Positions 1 through 7,848 of a DNA stretch of 64,000 nt are shown here, one piece after another; the stretch's first letter is position 1; every line of letters starts with the position of its first letter. The translations under genes and the position numbers were made by a program. Location: assembly GCF_020520285.1 (NCBI RefSeq), contig NZ_CP084742.1, forward strand, positions 2,976,001 through 3,040,000. Reading direction: 5' to 3'. A model generated the notes under the pieces. The model made no database searches, was not told the origin of the DNA, and saw only the letters and a list, made by a program, of their open reading frames with translations. The DNA comes from Pseudomonas sp. L5B5 (GTDB lineage: Bacteria; Pseudomonadota; Gammaproteobacteria; Pseudomonadales; Pseudomonadaceae).

Positions 1-123
1 CTGGTGACGATGGGCGGCTTGAGCTGGGTGGGGGGATATGTCTCGGGGGCAGCGATCCTGAGCCTGATCGCCGTGTTGTGCCTGAAGGAAACGCGCAATA
101 ACGATCTGAACCGGGTCGCCTGA
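1..123 (+). CDS. MFS transporter, C-terminal end (partial)
   Basis: The window opens inside this reading frame; only the last 40 codons are present. The visible part is a hydrophobic helix (GGYVSGAAILSLIAVLCL) followed by a short charged tail beginning KETRNNDL. A last transmembrane helix followed by a KETR-type tail is typical of major facilitator transporters of the metabolite:proton symporter type. Substrate cannot be judged from this fragment. The gene is convergent with purT, with a REP-like hairpin between them. Confidence 0.6.
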   Translation: MVTMGGLSWVGGYVSGAAILSLIAVLCLKETRNNDLNRVA

Positions 124-127
124 GCGG

Positions 128-195
128 CCGCTTCGCGAGCAAGCTCGCTCCTACAGGTCGGCGCGACCTGGTAGGAGCAAGGCTTGCCCGCGATG
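128..195. repeat. REP-type paired hairpin element
   Basis: Two head-to-head copies of the common Pseudomonas REP motif (GAGCAAGCTCGCTCCTAC and its inverse GTAGGAGCAAGGCTTGC) flank a short palindromic centre (GGTCGCGCC-like). It lies between the convergent MFS and purT genes, so it may also act as a bidirectional terminator or mRNA-stabilising hairpin. That role is inferred. Confidence 0.75.
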
Positions 196-199
196 TTTT

Positions 200-1381
200 T
201 TACAGCTCTACAACGACGGCCTGGGAGGCTCGGGTCGCCTTGGCCCGCGCCGCCTCGATGGACTCGTCGCGAGCCAGGGCCACGCCCATGCGGCGCTGAC
301 CGTTGACTTCCGGCTTGCCGAACAGGCGCAGCGCGGTATCCGGTTCGCTCAGGGCAACACCCAGGTTGGCGAATGCCGTCTGGGTCGACTGGCCTTCCAC
401 CAGGATCACCGCCGATGCCGATGGCCCGAACTGGCGAATCAGCGGGATCGGCAAGCCGAGAATCGCCCGCGCATGCAGGGCAAACTGGGACAGGTCCTGG
501 GAAATCAGGGTCACCAGACCCGTGTCATGGGGACGCGGCGAGACTTCGCTGAACCACACCTGGTCGCCCTTGATGAACAGCTCCACGCCGAACAGGCCAC
601 GACCACCCAGGGCCTCGGTCACCGCCTTGGCGACCCGCTCGGACTCGGCCAAGGCCTTCGCAGTCATGGCCTGGGGCTGCCAGGACTCCTGATAATCACC
701 CTTCTCCTGACGGTGGCCAACCGGCGCGCAGAACGTCGTGCCGCCGGCGTGACGCACGGTCAGCAGGGTGATTTCGTAGTCGAAGTCGATGAAACCCTCG
801 ATGATCACCCGGCCCTTGCCGGCCCGGCCGCCTTCCTGGGCGTAATCCCAGGCTCCCTGCACGTCATCGACACTGCGCAGCAGGCTCTGGCCCTTGCCCG
901 AGGAGCTCATCACCGGCTTGACCACGCAAGGGAAGCCCAGGTCCTGAACGGCCTTGCTGTAGTCCTCGAACGTGTCGGCGAAGTGGTACGGCGAGGTCGG
1001 CAGGTCCAGCTCCTCGGCGGCCAGGCGACGGATGCCTTCGCGGTTCATGGTCAGCTGGGTGGCCCGGGCAGTGGGGATCACGGTGAAACCCTCGGCCTCC
1101 AGCTCCACCAGGGTCGCGGTGGCGATGGCTTCGATTTCCGGCACGATGAAATGCGGTTTTTCCGCCTCGATCACCGCCCGCAGCGCCGCGCCGTCAAGCA
1201 TGTTGACCACGTGGCTGCGGTGGGCCACCTGCATCGCCGGGGCATTGGCATAGCGGTCCACGGCAATCACTTCCACGCCCAGGCGTTGCAGCTCGATCAC
1301 CACCTCCTTGCCCAACTCACCACAGCCACAAAGCAAGACGCGGGTCGCGGTTGGCGACAATGGAGTTCCGATACGAGTCAT
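200..1381 (-). CDS. purT: Formate-dependent phosphoribosylglycinamide formyltransferase (GAR transformylase 2)
   Basis: PurT uses ATP and formate to formylate GAR in the third step of purine synthesis, in the cytoplasm, as an alternative to folate-dependent PurN. The 393-residue protein begins [10 protein letters not shown] and shows the N-terminal glycine-rich segment [14 protein letters not shown], the ATP-grasp loop [11 protein letters not shown] near the middle, and the metal/ATP-binding stretch [14 protein letters not shown]. An open frame extends nine codons further upstream, but the ATG at 1381 is preceded by a GAGG-containing ribosome site and gives the usual family length. The gene stands alone, convergent with the MFS gene. 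Identification is secure. Confidence 0.97.
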   Translation of the reverse strand: MTRIGTPLSPTATRVLLCGCGELGKEVVIELQRLGVEVIAVDRYANAPAMQVAHRSHVVNMLDGAALRAVIEAEKPHFIVPEIEAIATATLVELEAEGFTVIPTARATQLTMNREGIRRLAAEELDLPTSPYHFADTFEDYSKAVQDLGFPCVVKPVMSSSGKGQSLLRSVDDVQGAWDYAQEGGRAGKGRVIIEGFIDFDYEITLLTVRHAGGTTFCAPVGHRQEKGDYQESWQPQAMTAKALAESERVAKAVTEALGGRGLFGVELFIKGDQVWFSEVSPRPHDTGLVTLISQDLSQFALHARAILGLPIPLIRQFGPSASAVILVEGQSTQTAFANLGVALSEPDTALRLFGKPEVNGQRRMGVALARDESIEAARAKATRASQAVVVEL

Positions 1382-1475
1382 CTGGAGGTCCTCAAGGAAG
1401 CGGATCATCGAAGGCCGAGCGCCAGGCTGGCGACCCGGGAAAGCGCGGCATTTTACATGAACCGCGACCTTTGGC

Positions 1476-1943
1476 TCAGCTGGCGCACGCGGCCTTGCGC
1501 AAACGCCAGGCCATGGCCAGCCAGACCACGGTAACCCCGGCGAACTTGGAGCCCAGGGCAGTGAGGATCACGCCCGGGGTCAGGGCATCGATCAGGCCGA
1601 AGAAGATGAAGGTATCCAGGGGAATGCTCAGCGCCGAGCTGATCCACAGGCGGTCGTGCAAGGGGCGTTTGGTGATGCTGAAGACCAGCCAGTCGATGCA
1701 CTCCGAGACAGCGAACGCAGTGGCGCTGGCCAGGGCGATGGCCGGGTCGGAGGTCACGTAGGACAACACCAGGGCCGCCAGCATGGCAACGAGGGCGCCA
1801 TGACCAAAGCGCGTCTGCACCATGTCACGCAGGACGAACACCAGCCCGCCCCAGGCCGACCAGATGATGTCCAGGTGCGGAGCGGTGGAAAAGGCATAGT
1901 TGATCAGCACGACACTGCCGATATAGGCGATCAGGAAGAGCAT
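1476..1943 (-). CDS. VUT-family (DUF165) membrane transporter, possible queuosine-precursor uptake
   Basis: A 155-residue hydrophobic protein with about five transmembrane stretches ([55 protein letters not shown]). The segment [13 protein letters not shown] with acidic/tryptophan residues in a helix, and [10 protein letters not shown], are typical of the VUT/YhhQ family, whose E. coli member imports 7-cyano-7-deazaguanine. It is shorter than YhhQ (about 220 residues), so transport of the same substrate is only an inference. It sits between purT and the DUF1289 gene on the same strand but is separated from both, so it is probably its own unit. Confidence 0.75.
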   Translation of the reverse strand: MLFLIAYIGSVVLINYAFSTAPHLDIIWSAWGGLVFVLRDMVQTRFGHGALVAMLAALVLSYVTSDPAIALASATAFAVSECIDWLVFSITKRPLHDRLWISSALSIPLDTFIFFGLIDALTPGVILTALGSKFAGVTVVWLAMAWRLRKAACAS

Positions 1944-2036
1944 GGGTGCGAAGGGTACCTGTCAGGAAGGTGCACAGGTTACTTCAGGCACGCGGGTTGG
2001 GCCAAGAACGACCTGGAGTGCGCGGCTGGGCAGCGA

Positions 2037-2252
2037 TCAGCCGTCGGTGCCGGAGCCCACCGCCCACAGCAATCCACTGTCCCTGGCCCGCTCATGACAC
2101 AAGGCCAGCACCGCGCGCCGCTCAGCATTGTCCATGCGCCCCCAGCGAGTGATCTCCGCCACCGTGCGCTGGCAACCGGTGCAGACATCCTGTTCATCCA
2201 GGGCGCAGATGCTCACGCAAGGCGAGGCCACGGGTTTTTCCGCGCTGCTCAT
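2037..2252 (-). CDS. Small cysteine-rich DUF1289 protein
   Basis: A 71-residue protein starting [10 protein letters not shown]. It contains the DUF1289 pattern SPCVSIC-(x)[16 protein letters not shown], with four cysteines that could bind a metal or an Fe-S centre, and an LCHERA tail. No biochemical function is known for the family. Its ATG overlaps the stop of the upstream carbonic anhydrase gene by four bases (ATGA), so it is almost certainly translated by coupling to that gene. Confidence 0.85.
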   Translation of the reverse strand: MSSAEKPVASPCVSICALDEQDVCTGCQRTVAEITRWGRMDNAERRAVLALCHERARDSGLLWAVGSGTDG

Positions 2253-2773
2253 GCCTCCTGCTCGACCAGGTCCCGCGCGTAACGCTGGGCGTTGTGCACG
2301 TAGTGGGCGGCACTGGCCTCGAGCATCTTTTTCTGCGGTTCGGTAAGTTCGCGCACTACCTTGCCCGGTGAACCCATGACCAGCGAGCCGTCGGGAATTT
2401 CCTTGCCTTCGCCGATCAGCGAGTTGGCGCCAATGATGCAGTTCTTGCCGATCTTCGCGCCGTTGAGGATCACCGCATTGATGCCGATCAGGCTGTAGTC
2501 GCCCACGGTGCAACCATGCAGCATGGCATTGTGGCCAATGGTCACCCCGGTGCCGATGGTCAGCGGATACCCCATGTCGGTGTGCATCACGGTGCCGTCC
2601 TGGACGTTGCTGTGCCTGCCGATCAGGATCAACTCGTTGTCGCCCCGCAGCACGGCGTTGAACCAGACACTGGCGCCCTCTTCCAGCTTGACCTTGCCCA
2701 CCAGCGTGGCATTCGGGGCTACCCAGCTCTGTGGATGGGTTTCGACGCGGGCATCGCCCAGGCGGTATTTCAT
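2249..2773 (-). CDS. Gamma-carbonic anhydrase family protein (left-handed beta-helix)
   Basis: A 174-residue protein made mainly of hexapeptide repeats (for example [39 protein letters not shown]), the signature of a left-handed beta-helix trimer. Histidines in [10 protein letters not shown] and [13 protein letters not shown] are placed like the metal ligands of gamma-carbonic anhydrases (Cam/YrdA/PaaY relatives). The ATG at 2773 ([10 protein letters not shown]) is chosen over longer in-frame extensions because it gives the family length. Many relatives have weak or no CO2-hydration activity, so the reaction is uncertain. It forms a two-gene unit with the DUF1289 gene. Confidence 0.88.
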   Translation of the reverse strand: MKYRLGDARVETHPQSWVAPNATLVGKVKLEEGASVWFNAVLRGDNELILIGRHSNVQDGTVMHTDMGYPLTIGTGVTIGHNAMLHGCTVGDYSLIGINAVILNGAKIGKNCIIGANSLIGEGKEIPDGSLVMGSPGKVVRELTEPQKKMLEASAAHYVHNAQRYARDLVEQEA

Positions 2774-2828
2774 CTTGTTGTCCTCATGGCTCAGGCAGCC
2801 GCGGGTAGGTGCCATACGTGCGATGGCT

Positions 2829-3428
2829 TCAGAGGGTGACGGAATTCTTCGGTGGGTGGCGCAGGCTGATCCCGGCGTCATACAGCAGGTTGACCAGCTC
2901 GACGATCATGATCGCGGTCAGCCCCCAGATCTTGAACTCGCCGAAACGATAGCTGGGAACGTACCAGCTGCGCCCCTGGTAGTCGATGCGATGGGTATGT
3001 TCCCTGGGGTCGTGGCGGAAAAACTCCAGGGGCACGCTGAAGACCGCGGCGATCTCGGCGTCGTTGGCGCGATACTCGACGAAGTCGGGAATCACCCCGA
3101 CATACGGCGTGACCTTGATTCCGTGCTTGGAGATCAACTGGCTCAAGGGGCCGACGACTTCCACCAGGCCTGGCGGCAGGCCGATTTCCTCCTCGGCTTC
3201 GCGCAGCGCGGTGAAGACCAGGTCCGGGTCTTCCGGATCGCGTCGCCCACCGGGAAATGCCACTTCGCCACCATGGGTGGAAAGCCCGCTGGCGCGAAGG
3301 GTCAGTACCAGTTCAGGCTCTTCGCTGCGGGTGATGGGCACCAGCACCGCGGCCTCGGGAAAACGTCGGTCGGTCTCCACTGTACGCGGTGTGTAATGGC
3401 TTACCCGATGAAGTAGCTCGTCCAGCAT
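2829..3428 (-). CDS. Nudix hydrolase, probable CoA pyrophosphatase (NudL type)
   Basis: A 199-residue cytoplasmic protein. The Nudix box is present as [18 protein letters not shown] followed by REAEEEIGL. It is preceded by the family-specific stretch [18 protein letters not shown], which matches the extra NuCoA motif (LLTxRSxxLRxHxGxxxFPGG) of CoA diphosphatases. Such enzymes cleave CoA and its esters to 3',5'-ADP and phosphopantetheine. It is transcribed on the minus strand with the carbonic anhydrase gene 55 bp downstream, and it is divergent from the second Nudix gene across 148 bp. Confidence 0.88.
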   Translation of the reverse strand: MLDELLHRVSHYTPRTVETDRRFPEAAVLVPITRSEEPELVLTLRASGLSTHGGEVAFPGGRRDPEDPDLVFTALREAEEEIGLPPGLVEVVGPLSQLISKHGIKVTPYVGVIPDFVEYRANDAEIAAVFSVPLEFFRHDPREHTHRIDYQGRSWYVPSYRFGEFKIWGLTAIMIVELVNLLYDAGISLRHPPKNSVTL

Positions 3429-3576
3429 GAGGCGTCTCGATCTGTTGGCTACCGTGCATCATGCACCAATCCCATCAGCCGCCCAACCCCTGCTCCCCGG
3501 GCATGTCGCTTAAGGACAACTTGCCGACAACAGGCGACCCGCGCCAAGATAGCCGCAGCCTTTTCGGACAACCCCC

Positions 3577-4128
3577 ATGAAATTTTGCAGCCAGTGCGGC
3601 AACCCGGTGACCCAGCGCATTCCCGAAGGCGATTCGCGCCTGCGCTTCGTCTGCGATCACTGCCAGACCATCCACTACCAGAACCCCAACATCGTCGCCG
3701 GCTGCCTGGCCACCTGGGAAGGCCAGGTCCTGCTGTGCCGCCGGGCCATCGAGCCACGCCTGGGCTACTGGACCCTGCCCGCCGGTTTCATGGAGAACGG
3801 CGAGACCGTGGAACAGGGGGCCATCCGCGAAACCTTCGAGGAGGCCTGCGCCCGGGTGCGCGACCTCAGCTTCTATACCCTGATCGACGTCCCGCACATC
3901 AGCCAGGTGCATGTGTTCTTTCGCGCGGAACTGGCCGACCTGGATTTCGCCCCCGGCCCCGAAAGCCTTGAAGTGCGCCTGTTCGCCGAGGCGGATATCC
4001 CTTGGTCCGAGCTGGCTTTTCGCACCGTCGGCCGTACCTTAGAATGCTTCTTCGCTGACCGGCGGGCAGGGGCTTTTCAAGTCCGTACCGAATCCATCCC
4101 GCCACTCGCTCAGCCCGCCATCAGTTAA
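3577..4128 (+). CDS. Nudix hydrolase with N-terminal zinc ribbon
   Basis: A 183-residue protein. Residues 4-32 carry two CxxC pairs (CSQC and CDHC) forming a zinc ribbon like those in NADH pyrophosphatase and related Nudix proteins. The Nudix box follows (GFMENGETVEQGAIRETFEE then ACA). The glycine of the canonical REUxEExGU is Cys here; several zinc-ribbon Nudix proteins tolerate changes at this place, and the catalytic RE..EE residues are intact. Substrate is not evident; ADP-ribose or NADH-like dinucleotides are the family's usual substrates. It is followed 48 bp later by the L,D-transpeptidase gene. Confidence 0.85.
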   Translation: MKFCSQCGNPVTQRIPEGDSRLRFVCDHCQTIHYQNPNIVAGCLATWEGQVLLCRRAIEPRLGYWTLPAGFMENGETVEQGAIRETFEEACARVRDLSFYTLIDVPHISQVHVFFRAELADLDFAPGPESLEVRLFAEADIPWSELAFRTVGRTLECFFADRRAGAFQVRTESIPPLAQPAIS

Positions 4129-4176
4129 ACAATAATCGTGCACGGGGCCCCGTGCGCGCCTGGGGATATCGTGTCA

Positions 4177-4680
4177 ATGCGCTGGTTGCTTGCCCTGCTG
4201 TGCTGTTCATTCGTCGCTGTTTCCCAGGCCTCCACCTTAGAAACCCTGGGCGGCAAGACCGTCGAAAAGGTCCTGGTACTCAAGTCTGCCCATCAACTGC
4301 AGTTGATCAATGACGGCAAACCCCTGAAGACCTACCGCATTTCCCTGGGCAAGAAACCCAAGGGGCCCAAGCTCATGGAAGGTGACAAGCGCACCCCCGA
4401 GGGCCTCTACTGGCTCGACTGGCGCAAGACCAGCGACCGCTACTACCTGGCCATGCACATTTCCTACCCGAACATCAGCGACGCCGCGCGCTCACGTCGC
4501 GAAGGCGTGCCCCCCGGCAGCATGATCATGATCCATGGCACTCCAGACACCGAGGAGTTCCCCGAGCAGTACTTCCATACCCTGGACTGGACCGACGGCT
4601 GCATCGCCATGCGCAACGTCGACATGCGCGAGATCTGGGGGCTGGTCAAGGACGGCACCATGATCGAAATCCGCCCATAA
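4177..4680 (+). CDS. L,D-transpeptidase family protein (YkuD domain), periplasmic
   Basis: A 167-residue exported protein. It starts with a signal peptide (MRWLLALLCCSFVAVSQA) and continues directly into a single YkuD domain. The catalytic pattern is present: an upstream His in IMIHGTPD and the nucleophile Cys142 in TDGCIAMRN. L,D-transpeptidases crosslink peptidoglycan stems or attach proteins to them; there is no LysM or PG-binding domain here. The ATG at 4177 was chosen because it begins the signal peptide; a GTG two codons earlier (4171), closer to a GGGG sequence, is also possible. Which YkuD subclass it belongs to is not resolved. Confidence 0.88.
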   Translation: MRWLLALLCCSFVAVSQASTLETLGGKTVEKVLVLKSAHQLQLINDGKPLKTYRISLGKKPKGPKLMEGDKRTPEGLYWLDWRKTSDRYYLAMHISYPNISDAARSRREGVPPGSMIMIHGTPDTEEFPEQYFHTLDWTDGCIAMRNVDMREIWGLVKDGTMIEIRP

Positions 4681-4793
4681 CCCCTCGCCTGCAAAAAATA
4701 TTTTCCTTCCGGCGTGCGCCCCGCACGCCCATACCACTTGGCGATCCGCTCCGGGTCGCGCCCTGCCCCATGGCCCTCGCTGCCAGACCTGCC

Positions 4794-4903
4794 TAATACC
4801 ACTTCAATCCTTTATCCTCACCGACACCCCGACAGTGCCCGTAAAGCCTCGCCAACGACGAAACAGTGGCGTTGACATGGTATTTAAGTGGTATTAATTT
4901 TCC
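4794..4903 (+). promoter_or_regulatory. Candidate promoter and NagR operator cluster before the nag operon
   Basis: A -35-like TTGACA lies at 4872-4877. Overlapping its spacer are two TGGTATT repeats (4878-4884 and 4889-4895) exactly 11 bp, one helical turn, apart. The ten bases AGTGGTATTA (4887-4896) recur inverted as TAATACCACT at 4794-4803. TGGTAT half-sites resemble operators of GntR/HutC-type GlcNAc regulators (NagR/YvoA, DasR). The gene immediately downstream encodes such a regulator, so autoregulation is likely. No good -10 is visible; TAATTT at 4895 is the best. Confidence 0.6.
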
Positions 4904-4951
4904 GGCACTACCGGGCGAAAACAACCTATAACCGCATCGGAAAACCTGACC

Positions 4952-5683
4952 ATGAATCACCTTCTGAACCTGCGCCCGGACGACACCCAGCCCACCCCGC
5001 TGTACCTGCAACTGGCTCGCAACCTGGAAGCGGCGATCCACGCCGGCCAATGGAAAGCCGAGCAGGCACTGCCCTCGGAGCGCAACCTGAGCGAACTGCT
5101 GGGCATCTCCCGGGTGACTGCGCGCAAGGCCTTGGAAGTGCTCTTCGAGCAAGGCCTGATCCGCCGCAGCCAGGGTTCCGGCACCTTCATCACCCCGCGC
5201 CTGGAACAACCGCTGTCCCGGCTTTCCGGCTTCAGCGAGATGCTGCGCCTCAAGGGCTTCGTTCCCGGCTCCCAATGGCTGGAACGCACCCTCACCCCGC
5301 CCACCCACGAAGAACTGATCCGCCTGGGCCTGTCGCCCAACGACAAGGTGGCGCGCCTCAAGCGCCTGCGCAAAGCCGACGACGTGGTGATGGCGATCGA
5401 GATGAGCACCCTGCCCGCACGCATCATTGCCCGCCCCGAGGCGGTAGGCGACTCCCTCTATGAATACCTCGATGGCATCGGCCGCCCTGTGGTGCGGGCG
5501 CTGCAGCATATCCAGGCAATCAATGCCTCGGACGAGTTCGCCGCCCTGGTGGGTATCGCCCCCGGCACCGCGATGCTGCTGATGACCCGCGTCGGTTACC
5601 TGGAAGACAACACGCCGATCGAGGTCACCGACACCTACTGCCGCAACGACTACTACGACTTCGTCGCTGAATTGCGACGCTGA
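4952..5683 (+). CDS. nagR: GntR/HutC-family transcriptional regulator of GlcNAc use
   Basis: A 243-residue repressor-type protein. Residues about 15-80 form the GntR winged helix-turn-helix (PLYLQLARNLEAAIHAG...LPSERNLSELLGISRVTARKALEVL). Residues about 95-240 form a UTRA effector domain, which in NagR and DasR binds GlcN-6-P or GlcNAc-6-P. It is the first gene of the nag operon, 29 bp before nagA, and its promoter contains repeated TGGTATT sites. Position and domain make NagR (also called NagQ in some genera) the best name. The effector is inferred from the neighbouring genes. Confidence 0.88.
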   Translation: MNHLLNLRPDDTQPTPLYLQLARNLEAAIHAGQWKAEQALPSERNLSELLGISRVTARKALEVLFEQGLIRRSQGSGTFITPRLEQPLSRLSGFSEMLRLKGFVPGSQWLERTLTPPTHEELIRLGLSPNDKVARLKRLRKADDVVMAIEMSTLPARIIARPEAVGDSLYEYLDGIGRPVVRALQHIQAINASDEFAALVGIAPGTAMLLMTRVGYLEDNTPIEVTDTYCRNDYYDFVAELRR

Positions 5684-5712
5684 GCCCGATTTCAGGAGGC
5701 CGAGAAACCCCC

Positions 5713-6819
5713 ATGTCCGAAGCCAACATACTCACCCCACAAGGCTGGATCCGCGGCCACCTGGAGCATCATCAAGGCAAGGTGACGGCCATCCATGGCA
5801 GCCCCTGTGATCCGGTGGACAACGACCTGCCCTATCTGCTGCCCGGTTTCATCGACCTGCATGTGCACGGCGGTGGCGGCAAGGACATCATGCAGGGCAA
5901 GGACGCCTTCGAGACCATCGCCCGCACCCATGTGCGCTTTGGCACCACGTCGCTGCTGGCCACCACCATGACCGCACCCAGCGCGGAAATCCGCCAGGTG
6001 CTGGAGCAACTGGGCCAGTACGCCCGGCAGCGACCTGTCGGCTCCGCCCGAGTCCTGGGGGTGCACCTGGAAGGCCCCTTCATCAACCCCGGCAAGCTTG
6101 GCGCCCAGCCCAACTTCGCTCATACAGCGCTGCTGGCGGAAATCGAGCAGTACCTGGAGCTGGCGCCGATCCGGGTGATCACCATCGCCCCGGAGATCGC
6201 CGGCCACAACGACTTGATCCGCACCCTGAGCGAGCGCGGGTTGCGCATGCAGATCGGCCACACCCTGGGCAGCTATGAAGAAGGCGTGGCCGCTCTCGCC
6301 GCCGGCGCCACCAGCTTCACCCACCTGTACAACGCCATGAGCCCGCTGCACCACCGCGAGCCGGGCATCGTTGGCGCCGCCCTGGCCCATGCGCAGTACG
6401 CCGAGCTGATTCCCGACCTGCTGCACGTGCACCCCGGGGCGATGCGCGTGGCCCTGCGCTCGATTCCTTGCCTGTACTGCGTTACCGATTCCACCGCCGC
6501 CGCCGGCATGCCCGATGGCGAGTACCGGCTGGGCAGCCACACCGTGACCAAATGCCTGGGCGGCGTACGCCTGCCGGACGGCACCCTGGCCGGGAGCACC
6601 CTGACCATGGACCAGGCCCTGCGCAACCTGGTGAAGATCGGCCTGCCGCTGGCCGAGGCCTCGCAACGCCTGTCGCAATTTCCCGCCGACTACCTCGGCC
6701 TCCCCGAACGCGGCCGCCTGCAACCAGGCAGTTGGGCCGACAGCGTGCGCCTGGATCGCGCACTCAAACTGACCGCCGTCATGGTCGAAGGAGAAGAACT
6801 TGACTTCCAAGATGCTTGA
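5713..6819 (+). CDS. nagA: N-acetylglucosamine-6-phosphate deacetylase
   Basis: NagA removes the acetyl group from GlcNAc-6-P to give GlcN-6-P and acetate. The 368-residue amidohydrolase shows the metal-site motif FIDLHVHGGGGKDIM near residue 48, GVHLEGPFINPGKLGA near 115, IGHTLGSYEEG (His ligand), FTHLYNAMSPLHHREPG (substrate-binding His-Asn), and the catalytic Asp in YCVTDSTAAAGMPDG. A ribosome site (AGGAGG) precedes the ATG. Its end overlaps the next gene by 20 bp. It is cytoplasmic and part of the nagR-nagA-SIS-nagF-nagE operon. Confidence 0.96.
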   Translation: MSEANILTPQGWIRGHLEHHQGKVTAIHGSPCDPVDNDLPYLLPGFIDLHVHGGGGKDIMQGKDAFETIARTHVRFGTTSLLATTMTAPSAEIRQVLEQLGQYARQRPVGSARVLGVHLEGPFINPGKLGAQPNFAHTALLAEIEQYLELAPIRVITIAPEIAGHNDLIRTLSERGLRMQIGHTLGSYEEGVAALAAGATSFTHLYNAMSPLHHREPGIVGAALAHAQYAELIPDLLHVHPGAMRVALRSIPCLYCVTDSTAAAGMPDGEYRLGSHTVTKCLGGVRLPDGTLAGSTLTMDQALRNLVKIGLPLAEASQRLSQFPADYLGLPERGRLQPGSWADSVRLDRALKLTAVMVEGEELDFQDA

Positions 6820-7822
6820 AGAGGCGCTGTCCTCGCACACCGCCGTGAGCAACCAGCTGCAGCACCTGGATCCATCGCTGGTGGAAGTGGCCGGGCGCCT
6901 GCGGCGCCAGCCGCCACAAGTGGCGATGACCGTGGCCCGGGGCAGCTCCGACCACGCCGCCAGCTACTTCGCCTACCTGACCATGCAACAGGTGGGCATT
7001 CCGGTGGCGTCCCTGCCGATGTCGGTGGTCACCATGCAGCAGGCGCCATTGCGGGTCAGTGGCCAGGCGGTCTTCGCCTTCTCGCAGTCGGGCCAGAGCC
7101 CCGACCTGGTGAACAGCGTGCGCTTGTTGCGCAAGCGTGGCGCTCTCACCGTCGGCATGGTCAATGCCCCGAACAGCCCACTGGAAGCTGCCAGCGAGTT
7201 TTCCCTGCCGCTGTACGCCGGAACCGAACAGAGCGTTGCCGCTACCAAGAGCTTCATCGCCACCCTCAGCGCCAGCGCCCGGCTGATCGGCCACTGGAAC
7301 GAGGACGCGCACCTGCTCGAAGCCGGCCTGGCCCTGCCCGAGGGCCTGGAGCGCGCCGCGAGCCAGGACTGGAGCCCGGCCGTCGAAGCCCTGCGCGGTT
7401 GCCAGCGGCTGATGGTGATCGGCCGCGGCGCGGGTTTTGCAATCGCCCAGGAGGCCGCGCTCAAGCTCAAGGAAACCTCGGCGATCCAGGCCGAAGCCTT
7501 CAGCAGCGCCGAAGTCCGCCATGGCCCGATGGCCTTGATCGAGCACGACTACCCCTTGCTGGTGTTCGCCCCTCGTGGCGTGGAACAAGGTGGCCTGCTG
7601 AGCCTGGCCGCCGACATGCGCCAGCGCGGCGCCAAGGTGCTGCTGGCGGCACCGGACGACATCCAGGAACGGGACCTGCCCTTGCTCCAGGCCGAACACC
7701 CGGCGCTGGACCCGGTCCTGGCGATCCAGAGTTTCTACGTCATGGCCGCCGGGTTGGCCGGAGCCCGCCGCATGGACCCCGACCAGCCACGCCACCTGAG
7801 CAAAGTGACCCGCACTCACTAA
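6800..7822 (+). CDS. SIS-domain glucosamine-6-phosphate deaminase/isomerase (NagB-II type)
   Basis: A 340-residue protein with two SIS sugar-isomerase domains and no glutaminase domain, so it resembles the isomerase half of GlmS. Visible motifs are ARGSSDHAASYFAYL, FAFSQSGQSPDLV, GTEQSVAATKSF, GRGAGFAIAQEAALKLKET and AEAFSSAEVRHGP. The role inferred from the operon is conversion of GlcN-6-P to fructose-6-P plus ammonia, replacing the unrelated hexameric NagB, which is absent here. The start is taken as TTG at 6800, five bases after a clear AAGGAGA site inside nagA; ATG at 6812 has a poorer site. Confidence 0.88.
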   Translation: MTSKMLEEALSSHTAVSNQLQHLDPSLVEVAGRLRRQPPQVAMTVARGSSDHAASYFAYLTMQQVGIPVASLPMSVVTMQQAPLRVSGQAVFAFSQSGQSPDLVNSVRLLRKRGALTVGMVNAPNSPLEAASEFSLPLYAGTEQSVAATKSFIATLSASARLIGHWNEDAHLLEAGLALPEGLERAASQDWSPAVEALRGCQRLMVIGRGAGFAIAQEAALKLKETSAIQAEAFSSAEVRHGPMALIEHDYPLLVFAPRGVEQGGLLSLAADMRQRGAKVLLAAPDDIQERDLPLLQAEHPALDPVLAIQSFYVMAAGLAGARRMDPDQPRHLSKVTRTH

Positions 7823-7848
7823 GCCCCCTGATTGATGAGTACTGCGCC

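Noticed and set aside
1944..2036. Possible preQ1 riboswitch before the VUT transporter
   Set aside because: An ACCTGT...ACAGGT stem exists (1957-1979), but the A-rich tail and loop bases of preQ1 classes are not present.
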